Shown here: positions 1 through 7,249 of the stretch, piece after piece
How positions within the stretch are numbered: the first letter of the stretch is position 1
Layout: each line of letters opens with the position of its first letter
DNA from: Bacillota bacterium
Lineage (GTDB): Bacteria > Bacillota > Bacilli > Alicyclobacillales > SLC66
DNA: 64,000 nucleotides
Assembly (NCBI GenBank): GCA_021821085.1
Contig: JAKACV010000008.1
Coordinates: 1-64,000, forward strand
Direction: 5' to 3'
Program-made: the position numbers and the translations under genes
The notes under the pieces: model-generated
Databases searched by the model: none
Told to the model about the DNA's origin: nothing
What the model saw: the letters and a program-made list of their open reading frames with translations, nothing else

Positions 1-847
1 CAGCCGCCACATCGCGCCTCTGAAGGGCTTCGGAGGTCAACCGGGCCTGTTCCACAGAAGCAGTAAACACGATGCTCTTGCGGTCGCTGGCGTGCGTCAA
101 GATGGCGTCTGCAACAGCTTCGGCAACACCCGCTTCGAGCAGTGCATCGGCCAACTCATCCTCGTTGAAATCGCCTCCGCGTCCGACATGCACGTTCGAC
201 AGATCGACACGAAGCGGAACCGCGCGCGGCACAATATCCACCAAGTAGGTATCCTGGATTGCCTGTAACAGTGGCAATTGATAGGCGATGGACTGGAACA
301 CGTTATCTAACCCTATGCCGTCTGCCCGCTCCACCGTGGCCGTGAGACCGAGCAGGGGAGGGCCGTCGGGTCGGAAGCATCCGAGATGCTCCAGCAGAGA
401 ACGATACGACGGCGCGCTTGCATGATGGCTTTCATCGACCACGACGAAATCGAAGTCTTGTAGATCACGTCGACGTTTTTCATGAATGGCCGATTGGACA
501 CTGACGAAAACCACATCGGCGTTCGGCTCATGTCGATCCGCCATTACCACGCCTTGCATAGCTTTCGGCCATACGTTTGAGAAGGCTTCTGCCGGTTGCG
601 TGATCAATTCCTGTCGATGCGCAATCCAGGCCGTTCGCCCTCCCATCCGCCGCGCGATATGCGCCCCGGTGAAGGTTTTCCCTGCGCCTGTCGGCAGGTT
701 GATGATGGAGCGGCGGACACCTTGCGAGAGGCCCGACAAAAAGGCTTCTGCCGCTTCCGTTTGATAGGGCCGGAGTGCTATACTGGCCCTGTCGCTTTTG
801 CTCAGACCGCCCGTCTCCAGCGGGCGGTTTCGTGTTGCCGTGGTCAT
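1..847 (-). CDS. Superfamily 2 DEAD/DEAH-box helicase, C-terminus cut by window edge
   Basis: About 282 N-terminal residues are visible and the frame stays open to base 1, so the gene is partial. A Q-like RPYQTEA segment near residue 28 precedes Walker A (LPTGAGKT, about residues 49-56), a DESH Walker B box and a LTAT motif III. That order fits restriction-type or phage DEAD/DEAH helicases that unwind nucleic acid with ATP. The ATG at 847 overlaps the TGA of the upstream gene as ATGA, so translation is probably coupled in a leftward replication operon. The first codons contain a GC-rich hairpin that reads as a terminator on the opposite strand (806-830). The role in element replication is inferred from the primase neighbours. 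Confidence 0.85.
   Translation of the reverse strand, partial: MTTATRNRPLETGGLSKSDRASIALRPYQTEAAEAFLSGLSQGVRRSIINLPTGAGKTFTGAHIARRMGGRTAWIAHRQELITQPAEAFSNVWPKAMQGVVMADRHEPNADVVFVSVQSAIHEKRRRDLQDFDFVVVDESHHASAPSYRSLLEHLGCFRPDGPPLLGLTATVERADGIGLDNVFQSIAYQLPLLQAIQDTYLVDIVPRAVPLRVDLSNVHVGRGGDFNEDELADALLEAGVAEAVADAILTHASDRKSIVFTASVEQARLTSEALQRRDVAA
776..832 (+). ncRNA. Candidate short antisense RNA over the helicase gene start
   Basis: On the plus strand an extended -10 element (TG-C-TATACT, 776-784) is followed 22 bases later by a perfect 7-bp GC hairpin (arms 807-813 and 821-827) and TTT. A transcript starting near 791 would be about 40 nt long and complementary to the first codons of the leftward helicase gene. 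No good -35 is seen at standard spacing; TTGATA at 761-766 is only 12 bases away. A similar arrangement occurs at 3678-3740. This is inferred from sequence only. Confidence 0.35.
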
Positions 848-1239
848 GCGTCACTTCCTCTCTTCGTTTTCAGCCAACTCATAAATTCACACGCTTTCCT
901 CACTGCCGTTTTATAATCCGGCCCCTTGTACAGTGTTTTATACGTTTGCAAGCGGCCATCCTCATGCCAGTGAATGCGGTATGTGTGCCACTCGTTGGTG
1001 TCCTGCTCAATGATTACAGAGGAAAACTTACCAATCTGCGCCTGAGCCTCATTCGTCTCCCACGTCGTGAATCCGGACTGGCGGAGTTTGGTATATTCCG
1101 GTGTATCAGCGAAGGAACGCACAACGGGCAATTCGACAACGGCGGACGCAGCAGGAGAACCATCTTTTGTCGTTGTCGATGGCCGCCAGTTCCGCCAGTA
1201 CTCCATCTCTTGCTCGACCGTTATCCCATCGGGGATCAT
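844..1239 (-). CDS. Hypothetical protein of the mobile element replication operon
   Basis: About 131 residues with no family I recognise. The frame opens further upstream, at 1308, but the ATG at 1239 has a strong GGGGGTGAGG ribosome site a few bases ahead, and the extra upstream codons would run through a GTGGCAC repeat cluster, so I start it here. The protein is soluble, rich in charged and aromatic residues towards the C-terminus (a YRIHWHEDGR segment), and has no signal or membrane helix. Its TGA overlaps the ATG of the helicase gene. The position between a DUF3987 protein and a helicase suggests an accessory replication role; this is inference. Confidence 0.6.
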   Translation of the reverse strand: MIPDGITVEQEMEYWRNWRPSTTTKDGSPAASAVVELPVVRSFADTPEYTKLRQSGFTTWETNEAQAQIGKFSSVIIEQDTNEWHTYRIHWHEDGRLQTYKTLYKGPDYKTAVRKACEFMSWLKTKRGSDA

Positions 1240-1252
1240 TCGCCTCACCCCC

Positions 1253-1374
1253 ACAATAGAAGTGGCACTTGTGGCACCTCGTGGCACTGTAATTTCTGAT
1301 TCACGCATTTCATTCGAAAAACCCTGTCACAGCGCGGGTTACAATAGAAGTGGCACTTGTGGCACTTGTGGCAC
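1253..1374. repeat. Two clusters of iteron-like GTGGCAC repeats
   Basis: Copy A (1253-1287) and copy B (1341-1374) share the opening ACAATAGAAGTGGCACTTG and each carry three GTGGCAC units at a 9-10 base pitch (1262, 1271, 1281; 1350, 1359, 1368). Copy B runs up to the stop codon of the DUF3987 gene and copy A covers the upstream region of the next gene. Evenly phased direct repeats beside primase and helicase genes resemble iterons of a replication origin or a binding array for an element-encoded regulator. Confidence 0.65.
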
Positions 1375-2937
1375 CTATAGGTGTACATTTTCACGCGTTG
1401 CCGGGTTGATTCTGAGCACGTATACATCGCGTCCATTCTCGGAAATTTGCGGCTCGATCCTCACCCATCCCAATTGGCTTAACGAGTCAATTGCCTTAAC
1501 CACCGCTTGTTTCGTGGTTAACTCGCCCCAATGCTTGCGGTACAGGTCACGCAACGGCATTCTATCAATTACGTCGCCAACTTTTATGCGTTCCGCCAGC
1601 GCATGAGTTGAACCTGTACCATCATCAAGTTCACTGCGATATACCTTTCGAGCATGGGCGTCCAGGTACGCGCACCAACTTGCCGCCCGTTTTGCCGCGT
1701 CCAGAGAAACATCCCCTACCTCACCATCCGCGAGATGTAACACCAATGCGAGCGAGGGGAGAAGACTTCGATATTTGCTCACGTGCGCTTCGTATGCCGG
1801 GGTGTCCGCGAGTTGTCCGCTGCGTAGGCGTCGTTCGAGCGATGATCGCCACTCATCGTGCATTATTTGCGCCTCTGGTGAAAAGTGCAGATAAGGGAGA
1901 GTGTCAGCATCGTGCTCATCACGGTTAACCCGGAATGCATCAACGCCCACGGTTGCCAGGTCTTCAAGGCACGCGAATGCTTTTTGTCTCGCATTATGGT
2001 CCGGTCGCCCTGGAGACGTATACGCTGGAACATCATCTGGCCAAACGAGCAATTGAAAACGTGAGAGCAATCCGTCAGCGCCGCCATCCGATACCGCCTC
2101 ATCAATGTAGCGCCTAAGTTTTGCAGGTTGAATCCCGCCGATGATCGACAAACAGAGTGTTGGCACCCATAAGCTCCCACGCCCGATGCGATCCACGCTA
2201 TACCCCTCAGAACCGTTCCATGCATTAAGGAAAAATCCGCGATCTGTCTTGTGATTTTCTTGCTCCATACCGGCTAACCATCCAGCGAGTTCGTCGCGCA
2301 CCATCAAAAGTCCTTGAGTATTTCGAATTAGTAGGTCCGCGATTTTTTCCTGGGTGGCGTCTCCGATAATGTAGCGCTTGGGTCCGGCAGGGAGTTCGTT
2401 CAAATCACGCATCAAATCAGTCATCGAAATTTCAAGAGCACCTACGTCTTGTCCTTTTTTCGCGGCCTGTTGGATCGCCTGTTTGCATCCGGTAATGCGC
2501 GCCTGAAACGATTCCCGTTTTGCGGCGGTTTCCTCTGCTATCGCCTTCCACTTTTCGCGCTCCTGCGCCTCAATTCTGCTCAGTGGCTTCAGTCCACTGG
2601 CTACGGCGTGCGATTTCATCAGGCCCGGTCGTCCTACAATGGCACCGTAGAGATTGCAAATTACGCTATAATCATTGAGCCGCGAGGGACGGATGCTGAC
2701 TCGCCGAGCGAGAATCGCAGCCAGACTGACCATCGCGGGCACGGCCATCATCTCCAACGGGAGCGATGCGCGCATAGCAACATCTACCAACCACGCGCGC
2801 AATCGGCGGGGCAATAGACTCTCCTCCAAATGCGGGGTTGCAAACATCTGCGTCTTGTCCGGCAACGCTTGGGGAGCGGGCCATGTTTTTTCAACGGCGG
2901 CCAAGAGGTCAGTGATATTAGTAACTTTTGCGACCAT
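1375..2937 (-). CDS. DUF3987 family protein (phage/plasmid primase-helicase partner)
   Basis: About 520 residues resembling DUF3987 proteins, which sit next to primase-polymerases in prophages and integrative elements. Visible landmarks are the N-terminal PLEMMAVPAMVSLAA segment, an IVGRPGLMKS region in place of a classical Walker A, DELAGWLAGM and GGADGLLSRFQLLVWPD. The ATG at 2937 is chosen because it overlaps the TGA of the upstream primase gene (ATGA) and is preceded by a purine-rich GGGGCGAGGGTG site; a longer in-frame start at 2991 lacks these. Its last codons touch the GTGGCAC repeats. A role in replicating the element is inferred. Confidence 0.8.
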   Translation of the reverse strand: MVAKVTNITDLLAAVEKTWPAPQALPDKTQMFATPHLEESLLPRRLRAWLVDVAMRASLPLEMMAVPAMVSLAAILARRVSIRPSRLNDYSVICNLYGAIVGRPGLMKSHAVASGLKPLSRIEAQEREKWKAIAEETAAKRESFQARITGCKQAIQQAAKKGQDVGALEISMTDLMRDLNELPAGPKRYIIGDATQEKIADLLIRNTQGLLMVRDELAGWLAGMEQENHKTDRGFFLNAWNGSEGYSVDRIGRGSLWVPTLCLSIIGGIQPAKLRRYIDEAVSDGGADGLLSRFQLLVWPDDVPAYTSPGRPDHNARQKAFACLEDLATVGVDAFRVNRDEHDADTLPYLHFSPEAQIMHDEWRSSLERRLRSGQLADTPAYEAHVSKYRSLLPSLALVLHLADGEVGDVSLDAAKRAASWCAYLDAHARKVYRSELDDGTGSTHALAERIKVGDVIDRMPLRDLYRKHWGELTTKQAVVKAIDSLSQLGWVRIEPQISENGRDVYVLRINPATRENVHL

Positions 2938-3746
2938 CACCCTCGCCCCCTTTGACGACGCCGGAGTTCCCGCGTGGCGATAGAGTGCCATACTTTGGCT
3001 ATCTGCTTATCGCTTAGCGGGGGGTCACAACACGAACGACCATAGGCGTAAACGAGTGCCTCTGCCAAGTGTTCATCAACACGTCTGGCGAGCAAGTGAC
3101 CGCACACACTTGTTAAGGACACGTCTCGCATACCATATGAAGCACCGTCTGCAAGCTTAGCGATGTCGGTTTTATGCGACTGTGCCGTATCGTAAAGCCA
3201 TTCAGGGGCGGATGGTAACGCCAGATCCCGCAAACTGTGTCCTGGTGCCCACTCGTAACGTTTCCCCGACGGGTGGACACTCGGGGGAGCGATCACATAG
3301 CCGCCTTGCGCGCGGATGTCAACTCCGGGTAGAATACCGACCCGCGATGCAAGGGGGCGTGCTGGATCGGCAGCCGTGTAGATGTGCCAGCCCTGAGACG
3401 TACGCACCTGCGGACCGCGGGGGAGGCCCATTTTCTTGATTATTTTCACGGCTTCGTCACTGTCAATGTCGATTACCACGACGCCAGATGGTCCGCACGC
3501 TATGCCGATATTCGCGTTTGGCCATCGCGACAACCATGCGTGGATGGTGTCTGGGTCTGTCGTCGCATCTTTCAACCCGTGTTCTGTCAGCGGTTCTTTT
3601 CCGCGCACGCGGCAGGGAAAAACGTGGTACACACTTGCGGCCAGAGCTAATGCAGACTCGCACATGTTGGCCCTGTGTGATATACTTACACCATCTAAAA
3701 GTTTCGAATCGGCGACTCCTTGGGGGTCGTCTTTTTTTGCGTTCAT
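2937..3746 (-). CDS. Bifunctional primase-polymerase (Prim-Pol) with primase C-terminal domain
   Basis: 269 residues. The N-terminal half is an archaeo-eukaryotic-type Prim-Pol: a basic RGKEPLTEHGLKDAT segment, then GPSGVVVIDIDSD containing the metal-binding D-x-D, then SQGWHIY and a GGYVIAPPSVHPSG block. The C-terminal 70 residues resemble the PriCT-1 helical domain. It would make primers, and possibly extend them, for element replication. ATG 3746 has AGGAGG eight bases upstream. A terminator-like hairpin of opposite polarity lies across its first ten codons (3712-3738). It starts the tightly overlapping leftward operon. Confidence 0.88.
   Translation of the reverse strand: MNAKKDDPQGVADSKLLDGVSISHRANMCESALALAASVYHVFPCRVRGKEPLTEHGLKDATTDPDTIHAWLSRWPNANIGIACGPSGVVVIDIDSDEAVKIIKKMGLPRGPQVRTSQGWHIYTAADPARPLASRVGILPGVDIRAQGGYVIAPPSVHPSGKRYEWAPGHSLRDLALPSAPEWLYDTAQSHKTDIAKLADGASYGMRDVSLTSVCGHLLARRVDEHLAEALVYAYGRSCCDPPLSDKQIAKVWHSIATRELRRRQRGRG
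3678..3740 (+). ncRNA. Candidate short antisense RNA over the primase gene start
   Basis: An extended -10 (TG-A-TATACT, 3678-3686) on the plus strand is followed by an 8-bp hairpin with a 3-base loop (arms 3712-3719 and 3723-3730) and seven T residues (3732-3738), a good intrinsic terminator. A transcript of about 45-50 nt would be antisense to the primase start codon region. No gene on the plus strand would otherwise need a terminator here. A TGGCCCTGT 9-mer near this promoter also lies beside the promoter at 776-784. Confidence 0.42.
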
Positions 3747-3758
3747 GCCGCATGCCTC

Positions 3759-3968
3759 CTATTCCGCCCGCTGCGTCTCTGCCGCCCGGCGCAACGCCTC
3801 GTCCACCTCGGTCACGTCGTACCTTACCAGTCGCCCGATCCGGCGCGCCGGGATAATGCCCTGCCTCGTCCAGCGCCGCACCGACTCGTCCGATACACCG
3901 TACATCCTACCAATCTCCACTGCGGATACGCGCGGGCACAGTGTCGTTCTCGGTGTGTCATTAATCAT
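3759..3968 (-). CDS. Excisionase-like helix-turn-helix DNA-binding protein
   Basis: 69 residues with a MerR/excisionase-type helix-turn-helix: VSAVEIGRMYGVSDESVRRW followed by a wing (RIGRLVRYDVTEVDEAL). Such proteins bind attachment-site or promoter DNA and either direct excision or regulate the replication operon. ATG 3968 has GAGGTGA six bases upstream. It lies just upstream of the primase gene in the same direction and is divergent from the gene at 4050, a typical spot for an element control protein. The HTH fold is clear; excisionase rather than repressor function is a guess. Confidence 0.8.
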   Translation of the reverse strand: MINDTPRTTLCPRVSAVEIGRMYGVSDESVRRWTRQGIIPARRIGRLVRYDVTEVDEALRRAAETQRAE

Positions 3969-3981
3969 CTGCCTTCACCTC

Positions 3982-4011
3982 TTGGGTATATCATCGCATG
4001 TGGTGTATACT
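3982..4011 (+). promoter_or_regulatory. Probable promoter for the rightward gene at 4050
   Basis: TTGGGT (3982-3987) and TATACT (4006-4011) are separated by 18 bases in the divergent region between the HTH gene and the 353-residue gene. The palindromic GTATAC inside the -10 means a leftward promoter may overlap it. Confidence 0.5.
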
Positions 4012-4049
4012 AGAGCCAAACACAAAAGCGGTGAGAAAGCGGTGAGATT

Positions 4050-5111
4050 GTGGCGACAGACAGGAGTTTGCGGGAGACAAGTATAGACTTGGGAGCAGAA
4101 CCGTGGATACTCGCTGAATTGATATGGATGCGCGGGGGACTTGCGTGCGATCGGCACACGCGCTTGCTGTGTGCCGGAAGTATCAGCTATTTCAGTCGGG
4201 ACAGTTTCGGGCGGATTGTAACACTTCATTCTCCCTATCACGACGATGTGGAACGGTACGCCGTCACGAAACCGCTAGAAAACTTTCGCGCTCTCGCGAA
4301 CGCAGGGTCGTTTTACCAATACACATGTGAGTGGCACAGTGACGGGTATCCCTATATACGCGCGGTCGGCGACGAAGACGCGGCGTTGCTCCAGTGCTGC
4401 CAAGACTACGGATTGCCGACGGATGCGCGGGACTTCGGTACGCCACTTGGCGTGAATAGCATCCTTATACCAGAACCTGCACGACCGGACTGGATCGATG
4501 AACCGGAAGAGAGACGCCCCCAGTTTGTAGGACACGCTGAACCGGGTCTACGAACGACAGCCTTTTTCGCACACATTTGTCAGACATTCGTCGATCTAAA
4601 GAACCGCAAGGACTGGAAGTCGCTGAAGTCGTATTACCAAGACACGCCGGACGGCATGGGCACGTTTCTGTTAGACCATCCGCCTTACATCGGCGCATTC
4701 TCGCTGCCCCAAAGAGAACATGGCGAACGTGATAGTGCGTATGACGCAAGGAAGCTTTCAGCAGGCGTGACAGTCACAATTCTTGAGATTTGCGGATGGT
4801 ATCTGAAGGATTCTCTGCGCGTTGTCGTGCAGGGAGGCTTAACCGAATCTGACGCGCCACGGCTCGTGCAGGCGGCGGCGGGGCTGCGGAGCTATCTCTT
4901 TTTGCAGTTCGCCAATGCTATGAACCTAACCGCCGTGACGCGCTCGTCGACAAAGGTTTGTGAGCGATGCGGAGAGGACTTTATCCCACGCCTTGACCAT
5001 CCGCGCGAACGAACATGTCGTGAGTGCCAGTACAAACGGGACCGCGAGAAGCACAAGGCGAAGTATCACGCAGAAAAGAAAGAGGCAGCGCATCGGACTA
5101 CTATGGTCTAG
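4050..5111 (+). CDS. Unknown element protein with C-terminal zinc ribbon
   Basis: 353 residues, family not recognised. Start GTG 4050 follows a GGTGAG site; an AAAGCGGTGAG direct repeat precedes it. The main body is soluble and globular. The C-terminus has a clear zinc-ribbon motif, CERCGEDF then 13 residues and CREC, followed by a strongly basic tail, suggesting nucleic-acid binding. It is the only rightward gene in the visible part of the element and is the gene closest to the tRNA-Ala attachment site. Cargo, defence or transfer roles are all possible; the sequence alone does not decide. Confidence 0.75.
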   Translation: MATDRSLRETSIDLGAEPWILAELIWMRGGLACDRHTRLLCAGSISYFSRDSFGRIVTLHSPYHDDVERYAVTKPLENFRALANAGSFYQYTCEWHSDGYPYIRAVGDEDAALLQCCQDYGLPTDARDFGTPLGVNSILIPEPARPDWIDEPEERRPQFVGHAEPGLRTTAFFAHICQTFVDLKNRKDWKSLKSYYQDTPDGMGTFLLDHPPYIGAFSLPQREHGERDSAYDARKLSAGVTVTILEICGWYLKDSLRVVVQGGLTESDAPRLVQAAAGLRSYLFLQFANAMNLTAVTRSSTKVCERCGEDFIPRLDHPRERTCRECQYKRDREKHKAKYHAEKKEAAHRTTMV

Positions 5112-5260
5112 TCTCGGGTCTAGTTTTCTCGGTCGGTGTCCTGTGTCGGGTTAAGCGTACACATGTTCTGTGTGTGGACAATCCGGGCCAATTCGGGGTT
5201 TATAGCCGTTTCATCGTGCGTGGGTATGCGTCCTATGTTATGATGAATGTCATTTTTTGA
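5112..5260. other. Terminal 150 bases of the mobile element, no gene seen
   Basis: The stretch between the last element gene and the tRNA remnant has no convincing open frame. It holds a GTCTAGT direct repeat at its start and then AT-richer sequence running into the attachment site. Integrase arm-binding sites would be expected here, but I cannot identify them. Confidence 0.4.
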
Positions 5261-5307
5261 GCCTTGCACGCAGGGGGTCAGCGGTTCGAGTCCGCTTATC
5301 TCCACCA
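5261..5307 (+). tRNA. 3' part of a tRNA-Ala(TGC) gene: attachment-site copy (partial)
   Basis: The bases match the anticodon loop (CTTGCAC, anticodon TGC), the 3' anticodon stem (GCAGG), variable loop, T arm (GCGGTTCGAGTCCGC) and acceptor strand TATCTCC plus CCA of an alanine tRNA. No D arm or 5' acceptor strand (expected GGAGATA) precedes it. Homology stops at the anticodon stem, the usual crossover point for tRNA-targeting integrases. It is therefore an att duplication, and the intact tRNA-Ala should lie at the other end of the element. Confidence 0.85.
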
Positions 5308-5383
5308 AATGGTACAAAGCTAAGATAGCGCGTCGGTTTATGTGTATAGACAAGCATAAGAAGTATACATTATACATTGAAAT

Positions 5384-5407
5384 CTGAGCTTTTGCTCAGG
5401 TTTTTTT
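5384..5407 (+). terminator. Intrinsic terminator downstream of the tRNA remnant
   Basis: CTGAGC-TTTT-GCTCAG followed by G and seven T residues. It probably ended the original tRNA-Ala transcript before the element inserted. Confidence 0.85.
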
Positions 5408-5475
5408 GTTGTACGAGCGAAGTGTATAGTGGTGACATAGTTGTACATAGTAAATGGAAAGGGATGGGTGTCAGT

Positions 5476-5775
5476 ATGATTTTGACGACGGAACGTCTTG
5501 TTGTTGCAGCGGTTGCTTTTGGATTATTGTTTTTTTTACAAAGCCGCAGTCGGAGAGTATCCGATCGGATTTTGAAAAATATACAGGATCAACGCGAGAA
5601 ACGAATTGATGGAGTCATTGAAGAGGAACGTTTGCACGACTATGACCGCTTTGAATTACATCCTATGCAAATCGAACGATTCACTCAGACGCCTGATACA
5701 AAGACTCTTTCAATTATTGTTTCTGAAACGGTCGAATCAGAGCCTCTTGAGCGCAGGGATCAGGAGAATGAGTAA
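5476..5775 (+). CDS. Small single-pass membrane protein of unknown function
   Basis: About 99 residues: one N-terminal membrane helix (LVVAAVAFGLLFFL), a basic stop (SRSRR), then a charged cytoplasmic region rich in Glu and Arg. ATG 5476 is preferred; ATG 5464 in the same frame lies directly against GGAAAGGG, too close for a ribosome site. No family recognised. It precedes the AI-2E transporter gene by about 115 bases and may share its transcript. Confidence 0.6.
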   Translation: MILTTERLVVAAVAFGLLFFLQSRSRRVSDRILKNIQDQREKRIDGVIEEERLHDYDRFELHPMQIERFTQTPDTKTLSIIVSETVESEPLERRDQENE

Positions 5776-5891
5776 CACGATTGATTCATTTGCCCTCCAT
5801 GGTAACATGGATAAGTATTATGTCCGCTCTTTGCATCATATATATGATGCATGGTTCTGCTTGTCCCGTTGTTTGAAATGGAGGCTCTACA

Positions 5892-6959
5892 ATGAAATTT
5901 CAGGATCACAAAGACCGAGCGCTTTACATAGCGGTCTTCGTGCTCATTATACTAGCCAGTCTTGATTTAATTGGGCAATTACGCGAATTTCTATTCGATA
6001 TGTGGGATATTGTTTGGGCCATTTTATTGCCGCTTGTCGTAAGTATTATTGCGACTTATGTGTTGCGGCCGGTTGTTGATGCGCTTGTGGCTCGTAAGGT
6101 GCCACGCACACTCAGCATTTTAATTATTTATGCGATTCTTGCGATATTCCTCACCGTGATATTTCTAAACGCACTTCCTTTGCTTTCATTGCAAATCCAG
6201 GCGTTCATTCGCCAGTTGCCTGGGTATGTGGCTGCTATTGATGACTTGATTGACCGTTTATCATTTGCTACGAGGATCTTGCCAAATGGGGTTCGCGTAG
6301 CGCTAGAGAAGACATTGAACAGCGCGGAATCAGACTTGTTAGGAGGGCTCTCAAGGACACTGATCGGCGTAAAGGACATGGTCAGTGGAGCGATTCAAGC
6401 GTTTATTGTTCCGTTTCTTGTCTTTTATCTACTGAAAGATTATTCGCTTTTTACAGCGTTACTCGTGCGGGTATTTCCGAAGCGTTCTCGTAAAACGGTA
6501 GAGGAAATTCTCGAACGCATTGATCAATCGCTCGGACGTTATGTGCGTGGTCAACTGTTTGTTATGCTTCTGGTCGGAGTGGCTACGTTTATTGGCATGC
6601 TGATCGTAGGGATGCCCTACGCGCTAATGTTGTCATTGATTGTGGCATTGACCAACATCATCCCCTATATTGGGCCATTTATCGGAGCAGCCCCGGCGCT
6701 GTTTATGGCACTCGGAGTTTCACATGTAATGTTGTTTAAGGTACTCCTCGTGAATCTTGTGGTTCAACAGTTGGAAGGTAATATTTTTTCGCCTTGGATT
6801 ATGGGGAAAACGATGAATCTTCATCCCTTGTTAATCTTGCTTGCAGTCATGTTCGCAGGTGAAGTGGCTGGGGTCGCAGGGCTGATATTCGCAGTTCCCA
6901 TTGTTGCGGTATTAAAAGTGATTTTTGACCACGTTTCTCATCATGCGATGGAAAAGTGA
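5892..6959 (+). CDS. AI-2E family transporter (YrrI-like)
   Basis: 355 residues with about eight membrane helices in the PF01594 pattern: two N-terminal helices, a long extracytoplasmic loop (IRQLPGYVAAIDDLI), then helices with FIVPFLVFYLLKDY and the conserved IPYIGPFIGAAPA motif. Family members export small molecules or act as ion antiporters; the substrate here is unknown. ATG 5892 has TGGAGG seven bases upstream. The position upstream of alaS matches Bacillus yrrI. A solitary 5S gene sits between this gene and alaS. Confidence 0.9.
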   Translation: MKFQDHKDRALYIAVFVLIILASLDLIGQLREFLFDMWDIVWAILLPLVVSIIATYVLRPVVDALVARKVPRTLSILIIYAILAIFLTVIFLNALPLLSLQIQAFIRQLPGYVAAIDDLIDRLSFATRILPNGVRVALEKTLNSAESDLLGGLSRTLIGVKDMVSGAIQAFIVPFLVFYLLKDYSLFTALLVRVFPKRSRKTVEEILERIDQSLGRYVRGQLFVMLLVGVATFIGMLIVGMPYALMLSLIVALTNIIPYIGPFIGAAPALFMALGVSHVMLFKVLLVNLVVQQLEGNIFSPWIMGKTMNLHPLLILLAVMFAGEVAGVAGLIFAVPIVAVLKVIFDHVSHHAMEK

Positions 6960-6977
6960 TTTGAACGGGAACAGTGG

Positions 6978-7006
6978 TTGACACGGTGGAGATCTTTTGG
7001 TATATT
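6978..7006 (+). promoter_or_regulatory. Strong sigma-A promoter for the solitary 5S rRNA gene
   Basis: TTGACA (6978-6983), 17-base spacer, TATATT (7001-7006). The mature 5S 5' end at 7015 is about eight bases downstream of the -10, so transcription probably starts at or next to the mature end. Confidence 0.88.
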
Positions 7007-7014
7007 TACAAAGA

Positions 7015-7134
7015 GCTTGGTGATGATGGCGGAGGGGACACACCCGTACCCATCTCGAACACGACGGTTAAGCCCTCCAGCGCCGATGGTACTTGGACCG
7101 CAGGGTCCTGGGAGAGTAGGTCGTTGCCAGGCAA
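7015..7134 (+). rRNA. rrf: 5S ribosomal RNA, not linked to 16S or 23S
   Basis: The conserved 5S core is present: ACACCCGTACCCATCTCGAACACG, here named only by position 7047-7070, then TTAAGCCCTCCAGCGCCGATGGTA and GGGAGAGTAGG. The ends pair as helix I (GCTTGGTGA with TTGCCAGGC, allowing G-U). Length is about 118 nt. There is no 16S or 23S in the window; upstream is a protein gene and downstream a terminator, and it has its own promoter. An orphan 5S is unusual but known in some Bacillota. The exact 3' end could be 7132 to 7136. Confidence 0.93.
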
Positions 7135-7139
7135 GCTAT

Positions 7140-7170
7140 AAAGACCCACTCATTATGTGTGGGTCTTTAT
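7140..7170 (+). terminator. Intrinsic terminator of the 5S gene
   Basis: AAAGACCCAC and GTGGGTCTTT form a 10-bp stem with a short loop immediately after the 5S 3' end. Confidence 0.9.
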
Positions 7171-7214
7171 CTATGGATGTACGCATTTGTAAAAGAGTAC
7201 ATGTGATCTGCCAC

Positions 7215-7243
7215 TTGCGCACGTTAGCCACATTTGCTATACT
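7215..7243 (+). promoter_or_regulatory. Promoter of the alaS T-box leader
   Basis: TTGCGC (7215-7220), 17-base spacer, TATACT (7238-7243), a few bases before the T-box leader begins. Confidence 0.75.
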
Positions 7244-7249
7244 CCAACT

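Noticed and set aside
528-854. Minus-strand frame with ATG at 854 overlapping the helicase
   Set aside because: The helicase frame from ATG 847 has Walker A, DESH and LTAT motifs; this frame has none and is a shadow.
1253-1374. CRISPR array
   Set aside because: The repeats are 7-mers at 9-10 base pitch with no unique spacers of 30 or so bases, and there are no cas genes.
3759-3968. Calling the HTH protein a definite excisionase
   Set aside because: The fold is clear, but no integrase is in the window and a repressor role is equally possible.
5200-5307. A complete tRNA-Ala gene
   Set aside because: No 5' acceptor strand or D arm is present before 5261, so only the 3' part exists.
5120-5377. 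Open frame of 85 codons on the minus strand across the tRNA remnant
   Set aside because: It contains SGLEPLTPCVQ, the classic false protein read from the antisense of a tRNA gene.
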